DNA from: Hirsutella rhossiliensis
Lineage: Eukaryota > Ascomycota > Sordariomycetes > Hypocreales > Ophiocordycipitaceae
NCBI RefSeq assembly: GCF_020360975.1
Contig: NW_025408671.1
Span: 1,736,001 to 1,800,000 of the forward strand
Reading direction: 5' to 3'
DNA: 64,000 nt
How positions within the stretch are numbered: position 1 is the first letter of the stretch; each line of letters opens with the position of its first letter. A program made the position numbers and the translations under genes. The notes under the pieces are model-generated. The model was given only the letters and a program-made list of their open reading frames with translations. It ran no database searches and was not told the origin of the DNA. Positions 12,373 through 23,349 of this stretch are shown piece by piece.

Positions 12373-12683
12373 CTACTTCTTCTCTTGCTCCTCCATGAAT
12401 TTCCTGCCGCTTTGTTAGCTCATGCGTCTCGCTGTCGACAACGCCACGCACTTGATGAAGTCGGCCTCGTCGGAGCTCGAGGCATTGATCGGAGGGGTGG
12501 CCTTGGCAGCGCTGTTCTTGGGACCAGACATGGCGTAATAGACGCCCCCGAAGAGGGTACCCAGCCAGCCCATGGCAATCTGTCGGCCGGGTTAGCTGCC
12601 ATGGATCCGCCAGAGCTCGGGCGACGCACGTGGTGGCTGCCGACTTGCCGGCCAGCAATAGTGTAGTAGGAGACGCCAGCCAT
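12373..12683 (-). CDS. ATP19: Mitochondrial ATP synthase subunit k
   Basis: Three short exons (minus) 12683..12630, 12579..12452 and 12403..12373. The introns are 50 nt (donor GTGCGT, branch GCTAAC) and 48 nt (donor GTGCGT, branch GCTAAC). Together they encode 70 residues starting MAGVSYYTIAGRQVGSHH and ending in a charged tail (EADFIKKFMEEQEKK). The N-terminal motif, the single short membrane segment (GWLGTLFGGVYYAM, residues about 21-34) and the length fit Atp19/subunit k, a small membrane subunit of the F1Fo dimer interface in the inner membrane. No single reading frame covers it, so unspliced ORF searches would miss it. The splice phases are 0 and 2 and agree at both joins. Confidence 0.9.
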
Positions 12684-13021
12684 CTTGAGTGATCGGTCGG
12701 AGAGTCGGGAGCTGACGGTGAGGGATCGGTCGAGGTCAATGGGGGTCGATGCAGTTGTCTCGTTGCCAAATTCCGACATGGATGGAGTAGCACGAAGCGC
12801 AGCCGGGCCGCGCGGGTATACTTCGGCAAAGACGCCGGTCGGCGGAGCACTACAGGGTGGCCAGGCGCTGATGGTACTGAGTACGGGACTTGAGGCAACG
12901 GCTCCGACTTTCCCGCACGGCCTCCTCGGCGGCCATATCTTGCTTCCTCGACATACCGTCGCCGCGTTGCTGTCCACCAACCGCTTCTTGATTCTTTACC
13001 GCTGACCGCTGCTGCTTAGCG
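12684..13021. promoter_or_regulatory. Divergent promoter ATP19 / MTP18
   Basis: 338 bp between divergent starts of two nuclear genes for mitochondrial inner-membrane proteins, so coordinated expression from a shared promoter is possible (inference). No clear TATA box. Confidence 0.5.
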
Positions 13022-13931
13022 ATGCCTTGGTGGAGTTGGTCTAAGGAGTCCAAGCCCGAGCAGGACCCAAAGCAGAGCGCCTCGCCAAACTCGTCCGCGT
13101 TCGATCCCGACAAGCTCCCGGACCGCCACAAGCTTCCCAAGGGGCTGCAGACCATTGTGGACAAGGCAGACGCCGACAGCCGCTTCTTTGACGATTTGCG
13201 CGAAGGATAGTAAGTCGACGCGCTCGACAGGCGCACTTGCAAGGTGCTGACTGTGCACGGCCAGTGCCCCCCCCTCGACCGATAGCAACCTCCGCTATGC
13301 CGCCTACGCCACGAGACTGAGGACGATTCTCGTCTCGGCGCACCGATACGTCGCCTACACATCCGACATTGGCGAGTCGTTTCGGCCGGTTGCGCATCCA
13401 AACCTCGTTCGCGCCGGGTACGGCATCTCGTGGCTCTACATCCTCGGCGATGTCTCGTACGAGGGCTACAAGTCGTACTGGCACAACCAGCGAATACTAA
13501 ACCCCCAGCTGCAACTCAATCCTCGCCAGGAGAAAGTTACGGGTCTCCCGGCCGACGGGATCAAGGATGCCAAGCCCGGTACGGTGCCTCCGCTCGAGGA
13601 TTGGCGGACCGTTATGGTCCAGAGGGGCATCTTCCAGAGCGTCGCCAGCATGGGGTTGCCCGCCTTTACAATCCACAGCGTAGTCCGCTACTCGGGGGTG
13701 GCGATGAAGAACGTTAAGAACGCAAAAATCCGGACATGGGGCCCGATCGGGCTGGGTCTGGCGGTGGTGCCCTTTTTGCCCACCGTGTTTGACAAGCCAG
13801 TCGAGCACGCCGTCGAGTGGATGTTTCACAAGGGATTCGAGACTCTTGGCGGGAAGCAGTACGTTGGCGATGCGCCGTCGACTGGAAGGGAGCGCCTGCT
13901 TAACGAGCGGCCAAAGAGGAAAGAAGAGTAG
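13022..13931 (+). CDS. MTP18: MTP18/MTFP1-type mitochondrial fission process protein
   Basis: Exons 13022..13209 and 13265..13931 (55-nt intron, donor GTAAGT, branch GCTGAC), 284 residues. Conserved MTP18 features: RYVAYTSDIGESFRP, GYGISWLYILGDVSYEGYK, and FTIHSVVRYSG followed by a hydrophobic segment (GPIGLGLAVVPFLP) and FDKPVEHAVEWMFHKG near the C-terminus. Family role: inner mitochondrial membrane protein promoting fission and inner-membrane integrity; animal homologues are about 166 residues. Here there is a polar N-terminal extension and a middle insert, usual for fungal members. The split codon TA|T is restored at the join. It is divergent from ATP19. Confidence 0.88.
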
Positions 13932-14491
13932 CGGCGGTGTGTTGGGTGGCAGATAGATGTTGCTGCGTATGTGAATGACCGGCGTCTTGGCTGCTCCTTT
14001 GACATTTTTACGCCGACGAGGCTCTCTACTTTGTACCACATCATGGGTAAGAACAACGCAACTCGGCGATGGTATAATTATATATAGGTTTCTAGAATCG
14101 TTGACGGTCTGCGGTGCTGCAGCTTGTCGTGAGGGCGCCGAGTACGGGTTACTAGGCCTGTCAGTAATAGGTTTCCGGAGTACGCTTCCACCTTGTTTCA
14201 AAACCGAAACTGCTTGCATTTCTCCATGGAGCCGACTGTTCCCCTTGCAAGACAGCGGCAGGCTTACTGTTGCTCGGACCAAGCGGTCGTGAGGCCATTT
14301 GGGTGGCGCCGAAGCGTGCCGCCAAGCAGTGGTGAGGTGCGCACGTAAGCATCGCGGCTGGTTCCAGACGCTTCCTCGCACTGGCTAGACCAGCCATCTC
14401 GCGGCTCTGACGACGCCCACGCTCTCTGCCTGCGATTGCGCCATCTCACTGCTCAAGATAAATACCTCGCCCCTAGGCTCTGGCCGTCGCC
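13932..14491. other. Intergenic / CUZ1-like upstream region
   Basis: 560 bp between two co-directional genes. It contains a TATA-like stretch (tataattatatata) near 14075-14088; no gene seen. Confidence 0.5.
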
Positions 14492-15427
14492 ATGTCCTCT
14501 TCCTCGTCATGGAATCCTGACGCCCAAGAAACAAGCTACGTCGAAATGCGCGACAAAACAGACGCGTCGCTCGTGGGCAAGCATTGCCAGTACGAGTACT
14601 GCAACCAGCTCGACTTCCTCCCCTTTCTGTGCCAATCCTGCACAAGGACGTATTGCCTCGACCACAGGTCCGAGTCGGCGCACAAGTGCGCAAACCCCGG
14701 GGCCTGGGCGGAGCGCAAGAGGCTGGCCCAGCTGTCGCGGCCGTCCATCGGGCAAGACAAGGTGCTGCGCGATAGGGTCTCGCAGAAGCCATGCGCGACG
14801 CCCGAGTGCAAGACGGTCGTGGGCACGTCGCTCACCCCCGGGGTCCACTGCCAGACGTGCAACCGGGACTACTGCCTCAAGCACCGCTTGCAGGAGGACC
14901 ACGACTGCAAGAACCTGGTGCCCGTCGGAGCGCGGCCGGCGCAAATCGACGTCGCCCAAAAGACCAGGTCCGCCCTCGACAAATTGCGCGCATGGGGGTC
15001 CTCGAAGCGGGAGCAGGCCGAGAGGGTCCTGCCAAAGCCCAAGCCAAGCTCCACAGCCGCGCGGTTGGCCGCTGTCGCCAAGCTCAAGAAGAGCGCCAAG
15101 GGCCGCAAGGATGTGCCCGAGGATAAGCGCATCTACCTCTACGTCGAGGCAGAGGCGGAGACGGCAAAGGCCAAGTTGCCAAAGGGCGAGTTCTTCTACT
15201 CCAAGGACTGGGTGGTGGGGAGATTGCTCGACGAGGCCGCGCAAGGCCTGCAGGTCCAGAACATGAACAACCAGAGCTCGGACGAGAGGGACAAGCTGCG
15301 CGTCTTTCACGTCGAGGGGGGGCGCTTGCTCGAGTTTGGTGAGAAGATTGGGAATGCCTTGAAGAGCGGCAACACGGTTATTCTGTTGAGAGGAGTCGGA
15401 CCGCCTCCGTCGCTGATGGACATGTAA
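14492..15427 (+). CDS. CUZ1: CUZ1/ZFAND1-like AN1 zinc-finger protein
   Basis: Single exon, 311 residues. It has two AN1 zinc fingers: the first around residues 31-66 (HCQYEYCNQLDFLPFLCQSC, YCLDHR) and the second around 100-138 (CATPECKTVV, HCQTCNRDYCLKHR). A basic linker and a C-terminal ubiquitin-like/CUZ domain follow (residues 205-311; IYLYVEAEAE, FFYSKDWVVGRLLD, GNTVILLRGV). Family role: yeast Cuz1 and human ZFAND1 bind Cdc48/p97 and the proteasome and help clear damaged proteins and stress granules under arsenite stress. The ATG sits in a good context (gccATGt) and no upstream in-frame ATG is needed. Confidence 0.87.
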   Translation: MSSSSSWNPDAQETSYVEMRDKTDASLVGKHCQYEYCNQLDFLPFLCQSCTRTYCLDHRSESAHKCANPGAWAERKRLAQLSRPSIGQDKVLRDRVSQKPCATPECKTVVGTSLTPGVHCQTCNRDYCLKHRLQEDHDCKNLVPVGARPAQIDVAQKTRSALDKLRAWGSSKREQAERVLPKPKPSSTAARLAAVAKLKKSAKGRKDVPEDKRIYLYVEAEAETAKAKLPKGEFFYSKDWVVGRLLDEAAQGLQVQNMNNQSSDERDKLRVFHVEGGRLLEFGEKIGNALKSGNTVILLRGVGPPPSLMDM

Positions 15428-15899
15428 GCCGTCTATGGAGCAACATCAAGGCATGCGTGATGAGGCATCGGCGCAGCCTTACGGGGCGTTTTCGAGAAAG
15501 AGGTGGCGATACCCAGGATTAACTGCCTGCACGGATCCGGCATTTAGCGAATAACTCTTGGACATGGTGGAATGATGTTCTTGGAAGGTCGTGCTGAATA
15601 TGTCTCGCTCAGTGACGCTGGCACTGATGCAAGCTACTTTGGGGTTTGTGGTCTTCCCACGCACAATGATGGAAGCAATAGTTGAACAAGTATGAAAGGT
15701 TCGTCGAATAGCTCATGAGAGTTTTTAGAGAATATTTCCTGCTTCGTTAACTTGGAAGAAATGGAATTGCGTCACGCGCAGTCGACACAGCTGATTAAAG
15801 TCACGTGCTTTCGTGTCAGTAGCCGCAGCTATGACGATGGCAGCAGCGGTCCATCGCGATGCAAGCTCTCGCATCGTCGGCTTGCAGAACCGCAGCGAC
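15428..15899. other. Intergenic / RAD4 upstream region
   Basis: About 470 bp, fairly AT-rich compared with the flanking genes; no gene seen. An in-frame ATG at 15831 would extend RAD4 into this stretch by 23 residues. Confidence 0.5.
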
Positions 15900-18803
15900 A
15901 TGCCTCCCCATGTGCCGCGGAAGCGCCTGCATCAGTCGCCCGCACCCGTTAACGAGAGCAAAGGCAAGGCACGTGCGGCAAGTTCAGCGCCCTCTTCCAG
16001 TAAACGGAAATCCACGCTGTACGACGATCTCGACGCCGCTGCAACCCCTCTGTCCGCCTCAATTGCGCCAGGCTTTGACCTAGACGACAGCGAGAGCTCT
16101 CTGACTTCGCTGTCGGACGAGGACTTGGAGGATGTGCCGCCTGCGAAACGGCAAAAAGCCCATGAGTCCGGGGAGGATGATGACGACATCGAATTCGAAG
16201 ATGTCGCCGCACCAAGCCAACCCGCAGCAGATGCGCCAGCTGTCTCAGGAGACCTCGAATTGACCCTGGTAAAGGACACCCGGGTTTCGCTGACCAACTC
16301 CCTTGGCGACAAAAAGGGTCCGTCCAAGAGGGCGAGAAAGATACGAAATGCAACACACTGCCTTCACGTCATGCTGCTTCTGTGGCATAACGCGATACGA
16401 AACTCGTGGCTCTGCGACCCTGAAGTTCAAGCCATCATGGTGTCGCATCTTCCTCCCAGGCTCTGGGACGAGGTGGACCGCTGGAGACGCAGCTCTGGTC
16501 TGTCGCAGGCGCAAGCGCCTCAGAAGCCCCAAGCCAGGAACCAAGGCAGGGGCAGAGGCAAAGATAGGGGCCGCGGCCAGAAGACGGACCAAGACGGCGA
16601 GTCGTCGAAAGGTGCATCGCGCGACTGGGGAACGGCGGCAAAGAGGCTCGAGGAGGGCGCCGTCGACATGAGCCATGGAGACCCGCTCTTTCGCCTGATG
16701 CAGTCTCTGGCGTCCTGGTGGAAGCAGCGTTTTCGCGTGACGGTCCCTAGTTTGAGAAAATGCGGCTACATGGCCCTGGAGCGGCTCGACAGGCTCACAA
16801 AGGCATACACGGCCGAGCCTGGGAACTCTGCGAGGTTTGGTGAGAGGATATCGAACTTGCAGGCTTTCCGCCAATGCGCTCAGACCTGTCAGGGGAGTCG
16901 TGACATCGGGGCGCAGCTGTTTACGTCTTTGCTCCGGGGGTTAGGCCTCGAGGCCCGCATGGTGGCAAATCTACCGTGTCTGGGGTTTGGATGGAACAAA
17001 CTGGAGGATGCAGAGCCTGAGAAGGAGGACGGCCAAGGTAACGTCGTGGTCAAGGACAAGCAGCCGGCGAAGACGTCGACTTCCAAGCAAAAATTGAAGA
17101 CGCCGGCCTCGGGCAAATCGAACGGCACTGCCCTGGAAACGTCACGCAAGACCCGATCTTCGGACCGGAAGAAACCCGTTGGGGATGCCGTGGACGAGCT
17201 GCGCTTGGAGCACACGGATACCGATGACGAGTCCGTTGTCGAGGTGCAAATGACGCCTAAAAAGACGGCGCAGCAAGCAGGGAAGATCGACAAGGACCTC
17301 GAGTATCCTCACTACTGGACCGAGGTCCTTTCACCCGTCACCAGCAAGTATCTGCCCGTCGACTCAATCGTCAAAGGCACCATTGCAACGAATCGAGATC
17401 TCGTCGAATCCTTTGAGCCCCGAGGCGCCAGGGCAGACAAGGCTAGACAAGTCATGGCCTACATTGTCGGACATTCGCAGGATGGGACGGCCAAAGACGT
17501 CACCGTGCGCTACTTGAAGCGACAGGTTGTGCCCGGGCGAAGCAAAGGCGTACGGATGCCGCCGGAAAAGATTCCAGTTTACGACCGTCACGGGAAAGTG
17601 AAGCGTCACGAGCAGTTTGACTGGTTCAAGTCGGCCATGTCTGGGTACAAGCGAGGCGGAAGGAGTCAACCCGTGACGGAAGTGGACCACGAGGAGGAGG
17701 CGACGGATCTCAAGCCGGCCAAGGCGGAGAAGAAGGAGGTCAAGGAGGGCGAGGAAACGCTGCAATACTACAAGCAGTCCAAGGAGTTTGTTCTCGAACG
17801 CCATTTGAAGCGCGAGGAAGCGCTCAAGACCGATGCGGCCCCCGTCAAGGTTTTCAAGAACAAGGCAAAGGGAGGCAAGGTGGAGGAAGAAGACGTCTAT
17901 CTCCGCACCGACGTCGTCAACGTCAAGAGCGCGGAGACGTGGCACAAGCAAGGCAGAGCACCGATGGCCGACGAGCAGCCCCTGAAGCGGGTTCCCTACC
18001 GCGCGGCGACGCTGAATAGGCGAAGAGAGATTCTAGAGACGGAGGCGGCGACGGGAGAAAAGGTGCTGCAGGGGCTCTTTAGCCTGGAGCAAACAGACTG
18101 GATCATCCCGCCGCCGATTGAGAACGGCGTCATCCCCAAGAATGACTACGGGTACGTGCCCACGGCAAGCAAGATGGATACAAGGGTGCTAACTGCCGGT
18201 GCGAACAGGAACATTGATTTGTTTGCGGAGCACATGTGCCCTCAAGGGGCGGTGCATGTACCATACAGGGGCGCGGTGCGGGTCTGCAAGCGACTGCAGA
18301 TCGACTACGCCGAGGCCGTGGTGGGCTTTGAGTTTGGGCACCGGATGGCGGTGCCCGTGATCCAAGGCGTCGTGGTGGCCGAGGAGCACCACGAGCAATT
18401 GATGGCGGAGCTCGAAAAGAACGAGGCAGAGAGGCTGAGGAAAGAGGACGAGAAGCGTCGCAAGGCGGTCCTCGGCACGTGGCGCAGGTTTATCATGGGG
18501 CTGCGGATCGTGGAGAGGATGCGTCAGGACTACGGCGAGGTGGACGACAGCGTCGCCGTGTTTGGGCCGAAACAGGGTGCCGTCGATGGGAATGCGCCAG
18601 CGGCGGCTGAGCATGGCGAGGACATGGCTGGCGGGTTTCTGCCCGAGGGGTACGAGGAAGAGGACGATGAGGGGCAGGCGCATCAAATGTCGAGCTTCTT
18701 CCCTGTCGGCGATGAGGACGACGAGGCCGAGGGAGGCGGCCTCATCGTGGAGGACGACGGACAAATGGCAGCCGATGGGGCGCCCGGCCGGGGTGGCGGA
18801 TGA
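15900..18803 (+). CDS. RAD4: RAD4/XPC DNA damage recognition protein
   Basis: Exons 15900..18151 and 18209..18803, 948 residues. The 57-nt intron (donor GTACGT, branch GCTAAC, acceptor ACAG) is a multiple of three and open, so an unspliced reading would wrongly insert 19 residues; splicing restores the conserved BHD3 motif (NDYG|NIDLFAEHM). Features: acidic/basic disordered N-terminus, Rad4 transglutaminase-like fold (RKIRNATHCLHVMLLLWHNA, LRGLGLEARMVANLP, YPHYWTEVL), then BHD1-3 (RHEQFDWFKSAM, SLEQTDWIIPPPIENGV, GAVHVPYRGAVRVCKRL, AEAVVGFEFG), and an acidic C-terminus. Role: lesion recognition in global-genome nucleotide excision repair with Rad23. The start MPPHVPRKRL is chosen as typical for fungal members; ATG 15831 is an alternative. 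Confidence 0.92.
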   Translation: MPPHVPRKRLHQSPAPVNESKGKARAASSAPSSSKRKSTLYDDLDAAATPLSASIAPGFDLDDSESSLTSLSDEDLEDVPPAKRQKAHESGEDDDDIEFEDVAAPSQPAADAPAVSGDLELTLVKDTRVSLTNSLGDKKGPSKRARKIRNATHCLHVMLLLWHNAIRNSWLCDPEVQAIMVSHLPPRLWDEVDRWRRSSGLSQAQAPQKPQARNQGRGRGKDRGRGQKTDQDGESSKGASRDWGTAAKRLEEGAVDMSHGDPLFRLMQSLASWWKQRFRVTVPSLRKCGYMALERLDRLTKAYTAEPGNSARFGERISNLQAFRQCAQTCQGSRDIGAQLFTSLLRGLGLEARMVANLPCLGFGWNKLEDAEPEKEDGQGNVVVKDKQPAKTSTSKQKLKTPASGKSNGTALETSRKTRSSDRKKPVGDAVDELRLEHTDTDDESVVEVQMTPKKTAQQAGKIDKDLEYPHYWTEVLSPVTSKYLPVDSIVKGTIATNRDLVESFEPRGARADKARQVMAYIVGHSQDGTAKDVTVRYLKRQVVPGRSKGVRMPPEKIPVYDRHGKVKRHEQFDWFKSAMSGYKRGGRSQPVTEVDHEEEATDLKPAKAEKKEVKEGEETLQYYKQSKEFVLERHLKREEALKTDAAPVKVFKNKAKGGKVEEEDVYLRTDVVNVKSAETWHKQGRAPMADEQPLKRVPYRAATLNRRREILETEAATGEKVLQGLFSLEQTDWIIPPPIENGVIPKNDYGYVPTASKMDTRVLTAGANRNIDLFAEHMCPQGAVHVPYRGAVRVCKRLQIDYAEAVVGFEFGHRMAVPVIQGVVVAEEHHEQLMAELEKNEAERLRKEDEKRRKAVLGTWRRFIMGLRIVERMRQDYGEVDDSVAVFGPKQGAVDGNAPAAAEHGEDMAGGFLPEGYEEEDDEGQAHQMSSFFPVGDEDDEAEGGGLIVEDDGQMAADGAPGRGGG

Positions 18804-20311
18804 GAAGGACGACGGGAGTGGGATGAGGAGAGGAGCGGCAAGGGGCGAGTCGGCCGTTAGAAAGTCGACGCGGGCACGGCGCAATGTAGCGATGTCGGAC
18901 GACGGCGGCGGTGACGGTGAAGGATGGGACGACGACGACGACGGATGAGGGCGGCGTTTGAAGACGAACCTTGTTGTTCTCCGAAGCGTAGTCTGAGGTG
19001 ACGAGGCGTGGTTTTGCCGCGTTTGAATCACGGCCCTTGGCGGCGTGGATCAGGTTATTATTGTTCTTTTCAGGTCGCGGTACTTGACCTGAAAAGCTAC
19101 AGGCCATGGGCTCAATATGATCTGGTGGTTTTCTACTCCGTACAAGTAGCGGATTACTCATCGCCTCAGCAATCCTGTAGCACTCGGCTCGGTACTGGTG
19201 GCGTCGACGATGACTGCTCGCAACCCAACCGGAAAGCACTGGCCGGACCTGTGCTCGGCGCTGCTCCCCCAGGCAACCTACAACGTTGAACGTACTGCGA
19301 CCCCTTGTCACGTCGCCGGCAGCTGTCTGTTGGTTGGCACTGTCGCCTGTCAACCTCGCCTCGGACTCGGTGGGGGCGGGCCATTGTTCGTCTGGCCTCC
19401 CGCGCTCTCTCTCTCTCGCTCTGCCCTCGTCTTCGTCACAGACGCCTCATCGACAGCCACGGCAGACTCCACCAGGCGGCGCGCCGGCGTCTTGATCGTC
19501 CCAGTCGGGCACCAGGCTGAACCTTGATCGACCTGACCCAGCAACGAGTCGCCTCTCGCCGCCAGACATCGACAGGCCGCGCTCGCGTCCGCTTCGTCTC
19601 CTCCTCGTCTCCTCATCGCCTCTCGGCAGCGCGGCACACGGCTCTTCTAGCACTCTATTTCTCCCGCCTCGTCGGTTCACGTACACACAGGTCGCCTCTT
19701 CTCCTTGTCAGTCCTGCCTCCCCCGCCTTCTCCACCTCGTAACGCACACTGACCAGCATTAACTTTCTGTCTCTCAGAAGCATCGCCATCGCTTAAGCTT
19801 CGCTCTCACGCACGGCTCGTCGCCGCAATCCTCCACCTCGCAGTCTAGGTAAGTTTGCTTTCTTTGGCACCTGGGCCGGCCATGCCCGATCCCTTATACC
19901 GTCCCAGCCCCTTCTGCCGGCCTTTGGCTGCTGCTTAAGCTTCGCTTTGGTGCGAGGTGGTCTGCCGCATGCCGCCTGCGCTCTCACCAGGCCCAAGAGG
20001 CTTGGGTGTACGGCCTGAACTTCAACCCCCCATTTCTTCCACGCAACTTGTCTGCGTCTGCAAATTTGCCTATTCCCAGCTGCCCTGTTGCTCACCCGGC
20101 CTCTGGCTGGTTGGCTACGATATGCGCAAGGAGCAACCGTACTATGTCCTGGCGACGGCTTAAAACCACCCTCGGCTCTTGTTTTCATGCAAAAAAGGCT
20201 GACGGCCGTCATCCCCAGGCCCGCCGCAAGGTCAACGTCCCCAAGCGCTCCTCTGCACATGGACGCTGGAAGGCAACCCGGTGCGTAGGTCGCCGACTCC
20301 GGCACAAGATC
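18804..20311. promoter_or_regulatory. Long upstream/5' UTR region of RBR gene
   Basis: About 1.5 kb. The second half is pyrimidine-rich and contains a strong intron donor (AG|GTAAGT at 19849), suggesting a 5' UTR intron of the RBR ligase gene. A short segment (gcttaagcttcgct) occurs twice, near 19792 and 19934. No coding gene recognised. An in-frame ATG at 20144 would add 56 residues to the RBR protein. Confidence 0.45.
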
Positions 20312-22937
20312 ATGGGCGGCGGCGACATGCTGCCGGACGCAGGGCTTGCCGACGCCTGCTCCCGCCATGTCACGGCCATCTTCCCAAGCATCTGCCCTCA
20401 GTTTCTCGACAGGCTGGCAAGCAATCTCGGCTTTGACGCAAACGCCGTCATCAACCACATCGTCGATCAACAAGACGAGGACAAGCCGTATCCGAGAAAG
20501 CAGGCCCCAAATGCACTCAAGCGCAAACGTGAGAGCCTTGATGACGAGGCCCAAGAGGTCGCCCGCGTGAAGCGCATCTACGACGTTGCGGGCCGTCAAC
20601 CCCGCGTTCTGACGCACCGTCTCGCCCATCAGATGTGAGTCCAGCTCTACGCCTGTCCCGAGTCACCAACCGCTTACCAATGTTATAGTCGAGACTTGAT
20701 TTACATGGACTTCCCCCAAATCCCCCTCCACTCCATCCAGGCAGCACTGGACGCTGCTCGCAACTTTCTTCTGCCAGCCTATGTTGCCCTCTTTGAATCG
20801 ACCTTCGATCGTGGGGCGCATGGTCCGTGGGACCCATCAGCTGAAGCGCCCTACGCTCGAGGGCCCTATGCTCCGGAAAACCTGAACAAAACCATCCAGG
20901 ATTGTCTCGATCCGGATGAGCGGGACACGCTTCTGGAACTGCAAGCCGCCAGGCGCACCGTTGCGTCGCGTGAGCGCGAGCGTCGGGCCGAACTGGAAAA
21001 GCACCAGGCAGAGAAGGCAAACTTTGACGAGGCACTGGCCGACGGCTTCATCAAGGAGTGCGAGTGCTGCTTTGTCGACTTTGCCCTCAATCGCCTCACG
21101 CAGTGCAGTGCAGACACCGCCCATGCAAGTTGACGCGGATCCTGTGGCGCGCTTGCAATCAGCTAACACCGAACGCAGTGGTTCTGTTTTCAATGCTGCC
21201 GCCGCCAGGCCGAGACACTGGTCGGGCTCTCCAAATACGAGCTGACATGCATGTCCATGGATGGCTGCCAGGCTTCATTTTCCCATGTCGAACGCCAGCG
21301 CTTTCTCGATGAGAAGCTTGCCTCGGCGCTCGACAGGGCTGAGCAGGACGCCGTGTTGCGTCTTGCCAACCTAGAGAACCTGGTGTCCTGCCCCTTTTGC
21401 CCCTTTGCTGCAGAGTGCAGCCCGACAGAGGTGGACAAGGAATTTCGCTGCCAGAACCCCGAGTGTCAAGTCGTCAGCTGCCGACTATGCAACAAGGAGA
21501 CGCACGTGCCCAAGACTTGCGAAGAAGCGGCCAAGGAGCACGGCTATTCGGCGAGACGAACCATTGAGGAGGCCATGTCGGCCGCCTTGATCCGACGATG
21601 CAACAAGTGTGAGTTTGGCCACCGTCTTCTGCTCCCAGCGCCCCATCCTGCCTGCTTGGCCTTGTACTTACACAAACCTCGTCGCAGGCAACACCCCGTT
21701 TATCAAGGAAGATGGCTGCAATAAAATGATGTGCACCCGTCCGGCCTGCAGAAACGTTCAATGTTACGTCTGCTCCAAATCTTGTGACTACTCCCACTTC
21801 AACGACCCCAACAGAGGCGGCAAGGATGGCAACTGCCCTTTGTTTGACAGCGTCGAGACTCGCCATGCCAAAGAGATCAAAAAGGCCGAGGAGGAGACGC
21901 GCAAAATGGTCGTGGATGCCAACCCCGATGTGGACCCGGAGCATCTCAAGTTCCACATGTCGGATCACGTATCACAGGACGAAAAGCGACGAGAGCGGGC
22001 TCACAGGCGTGCACCCGAGGCCATACACAATCTACGACAGCAGCATGCCCAAGTGCCCGAGCCCGGAGCGCACGACGCGGCCGCTGCGGCCAGAGCGGCC
22101 CATGCGGCCAGAGCGGCCCATGCGGCCAGAGCGGCCCAGATGTACGCCATGGCCAGAGCGCCTCGTGTGCCGCGCATGGCAAACAATGCACCGGACAACG
22201 CTGGTCAAGGCCAGGTGCCAGTCCAGGGACAGGTTCGGGACATGATAGCGGGGCTGATCCATGGTGCTCATCAACCGCAGCGGCGGCGGCCCCGACCCAT
22301 GCCTCGAGACAACCGACATCGCATTGCTGCCCAGCAGGCAATGCAGGCGCATCAAGCGGCCATGGCCGCCGGCAGGATAGAAGGGCAACTCCAGAGCGTC
22401 GACGTGTCCCCCGCGCCTCCCTTTGGCCTTGGATTCATGGGCGCGAACGTCGGAGTCAACCAGCCAAGATACGACGAATTTTTTCGAGTCGTCCGGGACC
22501 CCACAGTCGCCCGCCCTGCGCACGGCGTTTATCCCCGACCACGAGAGTGGCAAGGAGTAGCGGGGCCGGCGCATGATGCCCTGTCTGGAGAACTAGGACG
22601 TGGGCGAGGGCAGCCAGACAAAGGCCAAGGGTCGAACGCGGCAACAGGGGGGCGTGCGGGTTTTGCCGCACCGCCCTCGGGCTTGGAGCCTCCGGCGGCG
22701 AATGGCAATGACTCGGGCAGGTACATGGCGGTGCCTGGACAGCCGATTCCGCCGGGGCTGGGACGCGGTATAGACCAAGCTTGGTTCCCTGTTCAGGAAT
22801 CCCCTCAGCTTCCGCCGAGAGTGCCACCCTACGGCTGGGTGGTCAATCAGGAATTGGGCAATGCGCCACAAGACGTTGCCCCTGACGCTCTCTTCTTTGA
22901 CGACGGAGGTGCTTGGGCGGAGAACCCGAGACTATGA
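20312..22937 (+). CDS. RNF216-like RBR E3 ubiquitin ligase
   Basis: Exons 20312..20634, 20689..21124, 21179..21608 and 21688..22937, 812 residues. The second intron (21125-21178) is of GC-AG type (GCAAGT donor, GCTAAC branch). The first donor is GTGAGT and the third GTGAGT. Domain order: helical N-terminus (AIFPSICPQFLDRLASNLGF, a CUE-like look), RING1 (CECCFVDF...CSADTAH|WFCFQCC), IBR (CPFCPFAAEC...CRLCNKETH), RING2 (KCNTPFIKEDGCNKMMC...CYVCSKSC), then a long Ala/Gly/Pro-rich disordered tail. The Cys codon 21717-21719 in EDGCNKM is at the position of the catalytic Cys of RBR ligases. Family role: RING/HECT-hybrid transfer of ubiquitin. The RNF216/TRIAD3 assignment rests on RING2 style. The start is uncertain (20144 or 20327 possible). 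Confidence 0.86.
22086..22139 (+). repeat. 18-bp tandem repeat, 3 copies
   Basis: Three copies of an 18-bp unit (gcggccagagcggcccat, last copy differing only at its end) encode AARAAH-type repeats in the disordered tail of the RBR ligase. Looks like recent slippage. Confidence 0.9.
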
Positions 22938-23349
22938 AGAAGAGACGATAGGGCCACTGCAGATCCTGCCTCTCGGTGACGTGAGGGAGAAGGACAGGCT
23001 CGATCAGTCCCGCACACAGACCAGGGGCGGTACCCCGCGACAGTATACACGCGCAGAAGGGCGCTGATGTGGTACTGTCTGTTCTTTTCCTCTACACAGC
23101 GTTTTATGATTTAACGACAAGCATGTAGGATACTAGCGACGGCGTTTGATGCGACTTTGGTCGGTCGGACACGGGTTTTCATCCGAGCGACCATTTCCAT
23201 GGGCTATTATGGCTAGCCATTGACGTTTTACATATGCGGACACCATAAAGTCGTCGATTCATTCGACATGGGGTGCCAAGGGGGCTTAGGGTAGGCTGAA
23301 GCTAGGAAGGGCGAGCTAGAGAGAGGGGCGTCCATGTATAATCCAAGAG
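22938..23349. other. Convergent 3' region RBR / DCC1
   Basis: About 410 bp between two convergent stops; no gene seen. Confidence 0.6.

Noticed and set aside
13497..14381. Minus-strand frame of 294 codons opposite MTP18
   Set aside because: Crosses the MTP18 coding exon and its 3' region in antisense; no conserved motif.
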